Source of the DNA: Sphingomonas sp. TZW2008
GTDB lineage: Bacteria; Pseudomonadota; Alphaproteobacteria; Sphingomonadales; Sphingomonadaceae
DNA length: 53,855 bases
NCBI RefSeq assembly: GCF_002117915.1
Contig: NZ_BDJB01000004.1
Coordinates: 1-53,855, forward strand
Direction: 5' to 3'
The translations under genes and the position numbers were made by a program. Positions 9,907 through 18,526 of the stretch are shown here, piece after piece (position 1 is the stretch's first letter; each line of letters begins with the position of its first letter). The notes under the pieces are model-generated. The model was not told where the DNA came from, did not search any database, and worked only from the letters and a program-made list of their open reading frames with translations.

Positions 9907-10227
9907 ATGATTAAGCCGGAATGGGGCACGAAGCGGACGTGCCCGAAATGCGCCACGCGTTTCTACGATCTGCAAAAGGACGATCCGGTCACGTGCATCG
10001 AATGCGGCTTCGCGTTCGTGCCCGAGCCGATCCTGAAATCGAAGCAGCCGATGCCGTTCGAGGCCGCCAAGGCCGAGAAGACCCCCGACAGCGATCTGGC
10101 AGGTGACGACGAGAACGATCTGGTCGCGGACGAGGACGAGGAGCCCAGCGCCGACGATGAGGTCGATCTGGGCGGCGACGACGATCTCGGCGTCGAGACG
10201 CAGACGGACGACGACGACAACAATTGA
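9907..10227 (+). CDS. TIGR02300 family (FYDLN acid) small protein
   Basis: This 106-residue protein begins MIKPEWGTKRTCPKC and has two CxxC pairs (CPKC and CIEC) forming a likely zinc ribbon, with the family-defining FYDL stretch between them. The C-terminal half is extremely acidic (runs of D and E). A longer upstream reading is possible, but this ATG starts exactly at the conserved sequence. The family is widespread in alphaproteobacteria next to aroA, as here, and its function is unknown. The acidic tail suggests binding to a basic partner, which is speculation. Confidence 0.92.
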   Translation: MIKPEWGTKRTCPKCATRFYDLQKDDPVTCIECGFAFVPEPILKSKQPMPFEAAKAEKTPDSDLAGDDENDLVADEDEEPSADDEVDLGGDDDLGVETQTDDDDNN

Positions 10228-10306
10228 CGGCAATTCGGCAAGCGGCCCGAACAGGCCGCTTGCCAAGCCAATCGCGCCCCGCTAGGGGGCGCTTCCCGGA
10301 CGGATT

Positions 10307-10382
10307 GGGGCCGTAGCTCAGCTGGGAGAGCGTCGCAATGGCATTGCGAAGGTCAGGGGTTCGATCCCCCTCGGCTCCACCA
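10307..10382 (+). tRNA. tRNA-Ala (anticodon GGC)
   Basis: A 76-nt cloverleaf: acceptor GGGGCCG pairs with CGGCTCC, the D-arm contains AGCTCAGCTGGGAGAG, the anticodon loop reads ATGGCAT giving GGC, the T-arm is GGGGTTCGATCCCC, and CCA is encoded. The region just downstream is packed with gene fragments of mobile origin, which suggests this tRNA was an insertion target. Confidence 0.96.
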
Positions 10383-10949
10383 ACCTAAGTCTCTGAAATC
10401 AATCGGAAGACTTGGCCAGATGCTTGGCTATGTCAGATCTGCTGGCCGCGTCTGGTATCGCGCTGGTATCGCAGCGGCGATCTGCTCGAAACACCGCCGG
10501 TGCAAGCTTTCAGTTGGCTTGAGTGAGAACCGGAAGGTGTTTGTTGCGGAGCCGGCTTTCCCGTGAACGTGCGGCTGGCGAGGCTAACACCGCAAACCTG
10601 TAACTCAGATTTGAGCTGAGGGCCGGCTCGAATGGTGGATCGATATGCCGAAGAAGATTGATCCTTGGGCCGTGGCGCCGGCCAGGCACACAAACTCGTC
10701 CCAATAGTCTCATTCTCGATGCCCTCAATCTGTCGTTAAAGGCTCGACTCAGTACATGAGGCGGAGCGCTCCGAGGGGCCGGGCCTGTGGGCCGCGCTAC
10801 TATGCATCTGAGCGGCCTACACGGCGAATGCACCTTTCTCAGCGTGCGCTTGGAACTCGCTCCGGCCCGCGCGCATCGGTCTTGATCCACAAATCCAGTG
10901 GCGGGGAATTGACAAGCCCGTACTTGAATCTGGAAGTATAAGCTTCTGA
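10383..10949. other. Non-coding scar after tRNA-Ala
   Basis: No gene with convincing coding character is seen in these 567 nt, although several frames are open. CTGGTATCGC occurs twice near 10455-10475. A short frame at about 10645 begins MPKKIDPWAV, loosely like the start of an IS3-type transposase OrfA, but stops after 20 codons. The region is best read as remnants of mobile DNA between the tRNA and the truncated genes that follow. Confidence 0.4.
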
Positions 10950-11075
10950 AATGAGCTGCTGCCGGCCTCGGCACTGCGGCCGGGGCAGAAGGGGGTGGTG
11001 GGGTGGTGCGGGAGAGCCGATCTGGCGTTCCGCGGCCTGAGGCCGCGGGAGAAGCTTCTTGAGCGCTACGCTTGA
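10950..11075 (+). pseudogene. C-terminal fragment of an unrecognised gene
   Basis: From just after a TGA at 10947 a frame runs to a TGA at 11073 and reads ELLPASALRPGQKG...GLRPREKLLERYA. It has protein-like composition but no start. Its end overlaps the TTG start of the next gene by 17 nt, the way neighbouring genes of one operon overlap. The rest of the gene is gone, replaced by unrelated DNA around 10945. The fragment is inferred from reading frame and overlap; no family is recognised. Confidence 0.45.
11030..11048. repeat. Perfect 8-bp stem with TGA loop
   Basis: CCGCGGCC (11030-11037) pairs with GGCCGCGG (11041-11048) over a 3-nt loop, ending 10 nt before the TTG start of the large gene and next to its GGGAG ribosome site. 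It could fold in the mRNA and limit access to that site. It may equally be a chance result of high-GC coding sequence. Confidence 0.35.
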
Positions 11076-13158
11076 CGCCCTTCAGACTCGGCTGGAAGCT
11101 CATTTCGAGGCGCTCGCGGAGATCCGGCGTGCGCGGAAGTTGCCGGTCTTTGCGCTGGAACACGGCATTCCAGCCGACGAACTTGCGGACATGTCCGCAG
11201 AACTCCGGAGAAAGCTTCGCGTCGGCGGCTATCAGCTTAGTAAGCACTGGCTCGTCTGGGTCGTCTACGCAACTGAGCAGGGCTATGACTACGACGGTGA
11301 CGAGTATTGGCACTCCTTCGAGCGCCGCACGCCCGGCTGGGACCGGAGCTGGCGTTCTTCCCTACGCGCCTGGTTCCACAGGTTCGGTACCAAGTACCGC
11401 GGTCTGCGGCCAAACGGCGCATGGGCCAACTTCTTTTCCATTATAGCCTGGCCCATCACGCATTCGCTTCTGCCGAAGGACCTCCAGTGGCAACTGGCGA
11501 GAACGCTCTATTCGCTTCGATACAACCTGGTATCGCGGCTGGATCGAACGCCGGCTGAGATCGGCCGCTACGTCGCCAGCTTCAACTACGGCGGCAGCTC
11601 GAGATACGAGAACTTCCTCCAGCAGAAGGAGTTGGTCGGCCATCTGGTGCTGGCGCTCCTCCAGCACATGCCTGCCGAGGACGCCATCGCCATCCATCCG
11701 GCTGCTCTCGAGCGCGTCGTGCAGGACCTCGAAAGGGCGCGCGAGGCGAGGGCCTGGTTGAAGGAGGCGCGCAGGGCGGTGGAGATCGCCCGGCTGAAGG
11801 GCACGGCTCCTGCGCGGCAGTCTAGCTCGAGGCCGCAGGCTGGCCAGGAGGAGTCCGCGGAACCCCGCCCGTCAATGCGCCCGTCGATTCTGCTCTCGCG
11901 CACCGCGCCGGATGAGTGGACGCCGATGCTGGAGCTTCCCAGCTTTCGACAGGTCGCGGCCATTTCGCCCGAGGTGGGCGAGTTTCTGAGCGGCACGCGG
12001 TGCAGCGTCGCCGGTGCCGCAGGCCTGCGGCCTCCGGGATGGCTCCTGACCGGGCCGCAACGGAGGGTGATCGCAACCTGGCCTGACCCGGGGAAGCCGG
12101 TGCTCTCCTTCCAGTCTCCCAACGCGGCCGTCGAGCATCTCCTCTCGAGCGAATGCCGCATATCGCCCGGTCCGTCTTGGCTCTTCCGCGTCGGATCGGA
12201 TGGGCGCGCTTTGGAGATCGCAAGCCTGCTCGTCCGACCAGGCAAGTCTTACCTCCTCGTCCAGTCAGAAGGCGCCCCGGACTCCCCGATCGCGAAACCA
12301 ACCACGATCAGGTGCGCAGGCGTCGTCGCGCATCGGATCGAGGTGCCCGCGGCGCTGAGTGAGTCGGATGTGTCGGTGCTGCGCGGGCTTGGGCTCTCCG
12401 TCGCTGAGACTATCCGGATCTGGCCGGCGGGACTGTCCGCGCGCGGCTGGGATGGGGAGGGCACGACCGAGTGGCTGGAGGGTGAGCGGCCCTGCTTCGG
12501 GATCGAGCACGACCATCCAATCGCAGCGTACGAGTTCCGACTTGGTGCGGGACCCGCGTTAACCGTCCCGGCGAAGCCACCGGGTGAGCCCACCTTCATC
12601 AGGTTGCAGCCTCTGCCGCCGGGCAATCACGTCCTCGCTATTTCAGTGGCGCGAATTGAGGGTGAGGCCCCTACCCGGCCGGCGGAGGGGCTGATCTCGT
12701 TGTCGGTCCGTCCGCCGGACACATGGGTCAGCGGCGGCATTGGACACGCCGGTCTGATCGCCACGACCGAGCCGCATGATTCGACGCTCGACGCGTTCTG
12801 GGAGGGGCTGACCGAGTTGAAGGTGATGGGTCCCCCGGGACGTCAGATCGCGGTGTCCGTCGAACTGGTCAACGGGGCAGGCGGCACGCTGGGCGTGGAG
12901 CAGGTCGCCACCATCGCGCTTCCCATGCGCGAGGATTCGTGGCGCAATGCCCATCAGCTATTCGTCAGGCGGGAGAAGGATCCCTGGGCGCACCTCGGCG
13001 CCGCGGCGGTGCGGTACTGCAGGGCTTCCACACCGCCGAGCAGCTCAAAGCCTTTGTCGCGGGAGGCCGGGCATGAACCGCGCCATTCTCCCGCTCCTGC
13101 TCGCCGGCGCCTCGGCGCTCGGGGGCTGCACGACGCTCGGCGGCACTGTGAAGGGTGA
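11059..13158 (+). CDS. Unrecognised large two-part protein, 3' end cut by a deletion junction
   Basis: The frame starts at TTG with a GGGAG site just upstream and an overlapping gene end, and is open for 699 codons. Residues 1-200 are rich in Trp, Tyr and Phe, with blocks such as YWHSFERRTPGW and FSIIAWPITHSLLPKDLQ that look strongly conserved in type. A coiled, charged stretch (220-250) and a linker follow. Residues about 285-645 look beta-rich with Ig-like segments (HVLAISVARIEGEAP). The last roughly 50 codons are out-of-frame reading of transfer-gene fragments, so the native C-terminus is lost near 12990-13010. No family is recognised. A multi-gene island function, for example defence, is possible but unproven. 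Confidence 0.65.
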   Translation: MSATLDALQTRLEAHFEALAEIRRARKLPVFALEHGIPADELADMSAELRRKLRVGGYQLSKHWLVWVVYATEQGYDYDGDEYWHSFERRTPGWDRSWRSSLRAWFHRFGTKYRGLRPNGAWANFFSIIAWPITHSLLPKDLQWQLARTLYSLRYNLVSRLDRTPAEIGRYVASFNYGGSSRYENFLQQKELVGHLVLALLQHMPAEDAIAIHPAALERVVQDLERAREARAWLKEARRAVEIARLKGTAPARQSSSRPQAGQEESAEPRPSMRPSILLSRTAPDEWTPMLELPSFRQVAAISPEVGEFLSGTRCSVAGAAGLRPPGWLLTGPQRRVIATWPDPGKPVLSFQSPNAAVEHLLSSECRISPGPSWLFRVGSDGRALEIASLLVRPGKSYLLVQSEGAPDSPIAKPTTIRCAGVVAHRIEVPAALSESDVSVLRGLGLSVAETIRIWPAGLSARGWDGEGTTEWLEGERPCFGIEHDHPIAAYEFRLGAGPALTVPAKPPGEPTFIRLQPLPPGNHVLAISVARIEGEAPTRPAEGLISLSVRPPDTWVSGGIGHAGLIATTEPHDSTLDAFWEGLTELKVMGPPGRQIAVSVELVNGAGGTLGVEQVATIALPMREDSWRNAHQLFVRREKDPWAHLGAAAVRYCRASTPPSSSKPLSREAGHEPRHSPAPARRRLGARGLHDARRHCEG
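13008..13076 (+). pseudogene. C-terminal fragment of a conjugation-operon gene (possibly DsbC-like)
   Basis: In a different frame from the large protein, GAVLQGFHTAEQLKAFVAGG ends at a TGA that overlaps the traV ATG by 4 nt (ATGA). The end resembles the last helix of thioredoxin-fold DsbC-like proteins, which in some F-type transfer operons precede traV. Only about 22 codons remain, fused at the left to the cut large gene. The identity is inferred from context and a short stretch. Confidence 0.45.
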
Positions 13159-13396
13159 CTTCACCTGCCGCGCGCCGGCCGGCACCTGCGCGCCAATGAC
13201 CAGGATCGATGCGGCCGCGATCGGCCAAGTCGCCGAGCAAGGGGCCGATCCTGCGGCAGGGCCCGAGCGGCAGTTGCCGCGGACGGGTCGTGGCGGCAGC
13301 GTCGCCGTCCGGACGGGCGAGCGCATGCTCTCCATCCTACTCCCGGCGCATGTCGACGAGGCCGGCGTGCTGCACGATGCGGCGACCGTGCGCCCG
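13073..13396 (+). pseudogene. traV: TraV conjugal transfer lipoprotein, 3' truncated
   Basis: The frame starts MNRAILPLLLAGASALGGC, a lipoprotein signal with cysteine 19 as the lipidated residue, and continues TLGGTVKGDFTCRAP, RIDAAAI and ILLPAHVDEAGVLHDAATVR, which match TraV of F-type conjugation machines (outer-membrane lipoprotein that works with TraK and TraB). After ATVR the sequence switches frame into a HIRAN gene, so the last part is missing. It is a remnant: no other intact transfer genes are nearby. Identification is from recognised family sequence; the exact break is placed at about 13391-13396. Confidence 0.75.
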
Positions 13397-13704
13397 GCGA
13401 GCCGGTTGAGCTCTTGCCCGAGCCCAAGAACCCTGCCGACCCGAACGCTATTGCTGTCTTCAGCGCGCGCGGTGTCCAAATCGGCTACCTGACCGCTGAT
13501 CGCGCTCCATGGATCGGCGGCATGCTTCGCAACGGCCGCGAGATCGAGGCGATCTTTCAGGCGGCCACGCCGGCCGGTGCCGCCATCCGTGTCGGCTTCG
13601 ACGGAGAACAGCCCTTGCTGCCTGCAATGACCTTGGCGCGACGTGAGCCTCCCAGCGCAGCAAGGGATGGCCTTTGGCCGGACGAGACCTATTTCGATGA
13701 CTGA
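13397..13704 (+). pseudogene. HIRAN domain protein, 5' truncated
   Basis: The frame reads GEPVELLPEPKNPADPNAIA, then VQIGYLTADRAPWIGGML and a C-terminal WPDETYFDD. The EPKNPxDPNA and IGYL motifs are typical of HIRAN domains, which are found in DNA-repair helicases and as stand-alone proteins on mobile elements and are thought to bind DNA ends. The N-terminal strands are missing because the gene joins the traV fragment out of frame at about 13395. A TTG at 13414 could still start a short product. Its 3' end overlaps the next gene by 8 nt. Confidence 0.7.
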
Positions 13705-13951
13705 GCTTGCCTTGCTGGACACAGACCGAACAGATTCGAGCGATCAGAAGCTTTCGCCGGATCAGCACTTTTTCAAAGAGGCCTGGGCGATCGCGATCGA
13801 CCTTCGATCGGATCTGGGCCTTGCCGAGGCCGTCGTCTGGGCAGATGCCTACCTCGACGAAGTTCGCGTGCGACAAGACTCCATAGCTGTGGCGCGGTGG
13901 GCTGTGGTGATCAGCGCGTTGGATGAGCTCGCGCGAGCGAGGGTGCACTGA
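13697..13951 (+). CDS. Small hypothetical protein following the HIRAN gene
   Basis: This 84-residue protein begins MTELALLDTD at an ATG that overlaps the HIRAN stop by 8 nt, so the two were probably translated together. It is mostly helical in appearance (WAIAIDLRSDLGLAEAVVWA, WAVVISALDELARARVH), without membrane or signal segments. No family is recognised. It seems to be the last intact member of the mobile remnant. Confidence 0.5.
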   Translation: MTELALLDTDRTDSSDQKLSPDQHFFKEAWAIAIDLRSDLGLAEAVVWADAYLDEVRVRQDSIAVARWAVVISALDELARARVH

Positions 13952-14097
13952 CGCTTGACGAGGATCTGACGCCGCTGACTTGCCATTCAACCCACTGTCA
14001 GGACAACGAGCGCACGCTGTATTCTGCTGGGGGTCGATCGTGTTCACGGCACCCCGAAGCCGGGGCGTAGCCATCGCATTGTAGAAGGTTCACTTTG

Positions 14098-14736
14098 ATG
14101 ACCGAGCTATCGATTTGGACGCTCGACTGGGTCCCTGAAGGTCCGCGGGGGTTCGTGCGAGACCTGAGACTGCGATGGGCATGCGAGGAAGCCGGCCTCG
14201 CCTATGTAATCCGATCCGTTCCGTTCGACGATAGAGCGACCAATCACCTCGCGTGCCAGCCGTTCGGCCAGGTGCCCTATCTCGACGATGCGGGATTGAA
14301 GATGTTCGAGAGCGGCGCCTGCCTGCTTCACCTCGCCGGCAAGAGCGAGGATCTGATGCCACGTGATCCTCGCGGAGCGGCAGAAGCACTCGAATGGACC
14401 ATTGCTGCGCTAAATTCAATAGAGCCAGTGACCGTGCCATGGTGGTTTCTGGAGGTTTCAGGTGCCGCGAACGGGAAGCTTACAGGCTGGTTCGAAAGTC
14501 GCCTCGCTCATATGGAACGCGTCTTGGCCGAACGCGAATGGTTGGCCGCCGGTCGTTTTACCGTTGCCGACCTCTTGATGGCCGATGTTTTGCGCGTGGT
14601 GAAGGTGCGGGCGTTCGGCTATCGGCCGGCCACAGAAGCCTATGTGGCACGCCTCACAGGACGTCCCGCCTTCAAGAAGGCCTACGCTGATCAGCTGGCC
14701 CACTTTGCAGCCGGCGACAAAGCAAGGGGCGGTTAG
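14098..14736 (+). CDS. Glutathione S-transferase family protein
   Basis: This 212-residue protein has an N-terminal thioredoxin-like half, in which QPFGQVPYLDD corresponds to the cis-Pro loop and FESGACLLHLA to the glutathione gamma-glutamyl binding SNAIxxYL-type segment. An all-helical C-terminal half contains the ERxWLAAGRFTVADLLMADV N-capping motif typical of GSTs. It probably conjugates or reduces small electrophiles with glutathione. The substrate is unknown. The ATG at 14098 is chosen over an adjacent TTG. It stands alone between the mobile scar and the SDR gene. Confidence 0.88.
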   Translation: MTELSIWTLDWVPEGPRGFVRDLRLRWACEEAGLAYVIRSVPFDDRATNHLACQPFGQVPYLDDAGLKMFESGACLLHLAGKSEDLMPRDPRGAAEALEWTIAALNSIEPVTVPWWFLEVSGAANGKLTGWFESRLAHMERVLAEREWLAAGRFTVADLLMADVLRVVKVRAFGYRPATEAYVARLTGRPAFKKAYADQLAHFAAGDKARGG

Positions 14737-14982
14737 ACCTGCTTCGTGTCCCGGTCAACGGGATGCTATACGCCGTGCTACTTGCCCTACACTTGGCATA
14801 CACCTCAAGCGCACCTCATGGATCGAAGCAGATAGCGTTGTCCGCGTTCGGAAGAGGATAGGGTCGACGATGATGGTCGAAGGCAGAACGCTCGTCAAAA
14901 GGTCGGTAAGCCCGGAGCAATCCTCCACTCTGCCCGTTGTCTCGCATGTCGCCTCGCGCCGAGCCGGCCGAGGATCACGCCC

Positions 14983-15999
14983 ATGCCGATCAAGTTGAAG
15001 CCCCTTCGAAAGCAGGTGATCGTCGTGACCGGCGCGACCAGCGGAAATGGGCTTGCCATTGTCGAACAGGCGGTTGCGGCCGGTGCCGCAGTGGTGGCGG
15101 TCGCCCGGAATGCGACTGGCCTGAACGAGCTTGAGACTCGCCTGAGTGTGTCAGGCGCGCGCATCGCGGTTTGCGTGGCGGACGTCAGCGACATGGCCGC
15201 ACTGGAACGGGCTGCCGACATCGCGGTCGAGGCGTTCGGCGGGTTCGACAGTTGGGTCAATAATGCCGGGACCGGGACTTACGGTACGCTGGAGAAGGTA
15301 CCCGTGGAGGACCACCGCCGCGTGTTCGACGTGAACTATTTTGGCACGCTGCACGGATCACTGGTTGCCGCCAGGCGACTGCGCGGGCGCGGAGGTGCAA
15401 TCGTCAACGTCGGCTCGATCTTGGGCGATCGCGCTATCATCCAGCAGGGTCCGTATTGCGCGACAAAGCACGCCGTACAGGCCCTGACAGACACGCTCAG
15501 GATGGAGCTGGAACGCGAGCGCGCCGGCATCTCGGTCACGTTGGTGAAGCCAGGAGCGATCGACACTCCGTTCCCCGAGCACGCCCGGAACTTCATGGAC
15601 ACGCCGCCGCGCCTGCCTCCGCCGCTTTACGTCCCCGATGTCGTCGCCGACGCCGTCCTGTTCGCCTGCGCGCACCCCAAGCGGACGCTCTACGCCGGCG
15701 GCGGCGGTCTGCTTTCCTCGCTGTTCTCGCAAGCTGCCCCGCGTTTGGCCGATCTGGCGATGGAGATGATTGGCACGACTGCGCAGCAGAAGCCCGATGA
15801 TGCCGGTGATCTGACGCGGCGCGACAATCTCTATGAGCCGCGCACCGATGCGTTGCGCGGCAGCCAGCGTGTTCACGCCCGTCGATCGAGCCTCACATTG
15901 CAGATGCAGAAGCTGCCAGCGCCTCTCGTCGTCCTTGCAGCAGCGGGCGTATCCGCAGGGGTAGCGTTCGCCGCGCTGGCAGCCAGGCGCAATTCCTGA
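14983..15999 (+). CDS. SDR family oxidoreductase with a C-terminal membrane anchor
   Basis: This 338-residue short-chain dehydrogenase has the cofactor motif TGATSGNG (16-23), D69-type adenine pocket, NNAG (93-96) and the catalytic set S145, Y158 and K162 (YCATK). It reduces or oxidises an unknown alcohol or carbonyl with NAD(P). After the usual 250 residues comes an extension and a hydrophobic segment (about 312-335) followed by arginines, suggesting tail anchoring in the inner membrane, as in some SDRs of this type. The start ATG begins directly at MPIKLKPLRKQ with the first beta strand at residue 11. Confidence 0.92.
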   Translation: MPIKLKPLRKQVIVVTGATSGNGLAIVEQAVAAGAAVVAVARNATGLNELETRLSVSGARIAVCVADVSDMAALERAADIAVEAFGGFDSWVNNAGTGTYGTLEKVPVEDHRRVFDVNYFGTLHGSLVAARRLRGRGGAIVNVGSILGDRAIIQQGPYCATKHAVQALTDTLRMELERERAGISVTLVKPGAIDTPFPEHARNFMDTPPRLPPPLYVPDVVADAVLFACAHPKRTLYAGGGGLLSSLFSQAAPRLADLAMEMIGTTAQQKPDDAGDLTRRDNLYEPRTDALRGSQRVHARRSSLTLQMQKLPAPLVVLAAAGVSAGVAFAALAARRNS

Positions 16000-16051
16000 G
16001 TCCGGCCGGTCGATCGGGCCAGGATTCAAATCTGTCTACCATACCTAGTGA

Positions 16052-16614
16052 GCATCGCTCCGCGAACTGGAGCAGGCGCAAACCGCCAAGATGGCGCGCT
16101 TGGTGCGCGCCTATGGCCGAGGGAACACGGCCAAGTTTTATGGATGGCTCGCCACCTTTTCGATTACCGCGCGGGTACCAGTCGGTCTGTTCATTTAAAT
16201 CTGTGACGACTGTCACCTGGGCAATTTGCGACCTCTCAGCGACGGCAGCGGCGAAATCCAGATCCAAATTCGCGATCTCGATCAGACCGTTGTCGGCAAC
16301 GCCGCGCACCACCGGATCTGCGTGGGGTTGTCGCTTGCGACTGCCGCGCGCGGCTCCGACCTGCCGGGCGTGACCCCCGCGCGGATGGTCGAGGAGATGG
16401 TCGACGGCTAAGAGCACGCGATGGCCAACCGAGGTGACGACAACGCCGCCCCGAGCCTGACGTGGTGCGCTCCATCAAGCCTCACGCGCAGGGAAGACGG
16501 TGGCGGGTCCTCGCCCGCGAGCGCATCGAAGATGGCGCACCCACAATCCAGTCGGGTAAGAAGTTCTGGGCGTTGGAAGACTGCGAGCGCGCCGCACTCG
16601 ACGAACTGCGATAA
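16052..16614 (+). pseudogene. Decayed DUF2252 family gene
   Basis: Pieces of one protein appear in successive frames. QTAKMARLVRAYGRGNTAKF at about 16073 matches the DUF2252 N-terminal KMA...YxRGNTxKFY motif and is followed by a stop. IRDLDQTVVGNAAHH then GLSLATAARGSDLPGVT at about 16265-16400 matches the core. RRWRVLARERIEDGAPTI with KFWALEDCE near 16490-16600 matches a later part. The remaining 560 nt are far less than the roughly 1.3 kb of the family. Frame changes, stops and internal losses make it non-functional. Confidence 0.75.
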
Positions 16615-16626
16615 GCCTAACGGCCG

Positions 16627-18093
16627 CTATTCGCTTTCCAGTTCCGGCAATGGGGCTGAGGCGCTGAACACCACACCGCTAGGTGGATATTGTAAATCGA
16701 CCTTGCCGTTGATTTCGCTCTTTAACACCCGTTCGATGAGCTTAGATCCGAACCCGATCCGGGATGGCGGCGTGACGGTCGGTCCGTTGATCTCCTGCCA
16801 ACGAAAGTGGAGGCTTGCCGCCACGTCCTCCGAAACGTGCCAGCTGATCTCGACATAACCGGTCGGGCTGGACAGCGCACCGTATTTCGCGGCGTTTGTC
16901 GCCAGTTCGTGCAGGGCGAGTGCCAAGCCGATCGCGATGCGGGGAGGAACCCGCACGTTTGGTCCTTCGGTCCTGAGGCGACTACGGTCGGTCGCGCGGA
17001 ACGGCGCGAGCGCGCGATCGACCAGATCATGCATGTTGGCGCTCTCCCAGCGCTCATTAACAAGTAAGTCGTTGGCAGCGTCCATCGACTGAATGCGCGC
17101 GGACAGCGTGGCGCTTGCCTCCTCGACCGAATTGGCAGTGCGCAGTGTCTGCCCAACGATTGCCTGCAAGGTGGCGAGCATGTTCTTCACCCGGTGACTG
17201 AGCTCATTGGCCAGAAGGGTGCGATGCTCCTCGGCACGCTTACGGTCGGTGATGTTCTGGGAAACGCCTACAAGAAGCAGCGGAGTTCCATCGGCGCGGC
17301 GGAAAACCTGCCCGCGGACGGCGATCCATCGTTCCTCGCCAGCAGGCGTGTGAATACGGTATTCGACCTGGTAGTCGTCGGTCTCCTCCAACGCGACTCG
17401 AAGTGCTTCGTCGCGACGAGCGCGATCCTCCGGATGCACGGCCGCCTTGATATGCTCGTAGAGGAACGGCTCGGAGACGGCGCGCCCGAAATTTTCCTTG
17501 CACCCCTCTGTGACGGACATTCGCTCAGTCGCTAGATCAAGAGTCCACGATCCCAATTGCGCCGCCTTTAGCGCAAACCTTAGCTGGCTTTCCGCCTGGA
17601 TCAGATCGCTCGTGCGCTGGCCGACTTCGATCTCCAGGTCATCGCGATCCCGCTGCAGCCGAACAAGCCGTTCGCGTTCGAGCGTGACGTCGAACTGTGA
17701 AGCGAAGAAGTAGGTCACGTCGCCTTCCTCGTCGAACACCGGGGACACCAGAAGGCGGTTCCAGAACGTCTGACCATCTTTACGATAGTTCAGCAATTCC
17801 AGTTCGATCGGCTGTCGGGCCGCGATCGCCTCCCGTAGCCGCTGCACCTCCCCCCGGTCGGTGGCTGGGCCCTGCAGGAACCGGCAATTGCGTCCAATGA
17901 TCTCGTCATGATCAAAGCCGGTCAGACGCGAAAAAGCCGCGTTTACGAAAACGATCGGATTGTCGGGCTGATTGGGATCGGTGATCAGCATCGGCATGCG
18001 CGTCGCGCGGACAGCGGCAGAGAACGGGTCGGTGCCTCGATCCTTGCGCACCAGCTCGTTTGCGATGCGCGAATGCTCAACGTGATCCCGCAA
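16627..18093 (-). CDS. LOV-PAS-HWE sensor histidine kinase (blue-light photoreceptor)
   Basis: This 488-residue soluble kinase has a LOV domain (about 25-145) with the flavin-binding motif GRNCRFLQG; C70 is the photoactive cysteine. The LOV asparagines (LNYRKDG, FWN) and the FMN-contacting glutamine region (ASQFDVT) are present. A coiled linker and a PAS domain (165-285) follow. The HWE kinase domain has phosphoacceptor H300 (ELSHRVKNML), an N-box LHELATNAAKYGAL and GFGSKLIERVL. Blue light should form a cysteinyl-flavin adduct and change kinase activity. The start is TTG, with GGAG 6 nt upstream. No receiver is adjacent on this strand, so its partner is unknown. Confidence 0.93.
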   Translation of the reverse strand: MRDHVEHSRIANELVRKDRGTDPFSAAVRATRMPMLITDPNQPDNPIVFVNAAFSRLTGFDHDEIIGRNCRFLQGPATDRGEVQRLREAIAARQPIELELLNYRKDGQTFWNRLLVSPVFDEEGDVTYFFASQFDVTLERERLVRLQRDRDDLEIEVGQRTSDLIQAESQLRFALKAAQLGSWTLDLATERMSVTEGCKENFGRAVSEPFLYEHIKAAVHPEDRARRDEALRVALEETDDYQVEYRIHTPAGEERWIAVRGQVFRRADGTPLLLVGVSQNITDRKRAEEHRTLLANELSHRVKNMLATLQAIVGQTLRTANSVEEASATLSARIQSMDAANDLLVNERWESANMHDLVDRALAPFRATDRSRLRTEGPNVRVPPRIAIGLALALHELATNAAKYGALSSPTGYVEISWHVSEDVAASLHFRWQEINGPTVTPPSRIGFGSKLIERVLKSEINGKVDLQYPPSGVVFSASAPLPELESE

Positions 18094-18526
18094 TGCGCAC
18101 TCCGTTAGTCACTACCCCGCGCGCCCCTCAGCGTGCCGTTACGTGAGCGTAATCGAAACCGGAAGCCTATGGTAGCGGGGCAGAGCAGGGCTGTCCCGAT
18201 CACCTTTCGACAGGCTGGCCTTCTCCTCTCCTCCGGATGCCAATTGCCGTGATGCGGGTCGGTTCAGCGCTCGGCCCGAAGGAGGTTGTAGATGCCGATC
18301 GCGGGCCGCGCAGCACGTGACGCCGATCAGGACGCGGGTATCTGCGGTCAAAGCTGGAGTTGCTCGAAAACCGACGCGCTGTTCAACTTACGGATCTAGC
18401 TGCCCAGGCGATGCCCGACCAGCAATGGCATGACATGATTGCGTGTGCTAAAGGCTTAGTGTCCCGCTCAGATCGACCGACCTGCCTGTCGCCATCGACC
18501 CGCTCCGGATGAGGAAGGCCCGATCG
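18094..18526. other. Divergent intergenic region, possible very small ORF
   Basis: About 430 nt between the leftward LOV kinase and the rightward RsbQ-like gene, so promoters for both should lie here. A frame open from 18321 to a TGA at 18512 contains ELLENRRAVQLTDLAAQA and AKGLVSRSD, which look protein-like, but it lacks an ATG; a TTG at 18360 would give 50 residues. It is noted as a weak candidate only. Confidence 0.25.

Noticed and set aside
10510..11313. Minus-strand frame of 267 codons after tRNA-Ala
   Set aside because: It runs across several junctions and the start of the large plus-strand gene, with a biased Arg/Pro/Ser composition.
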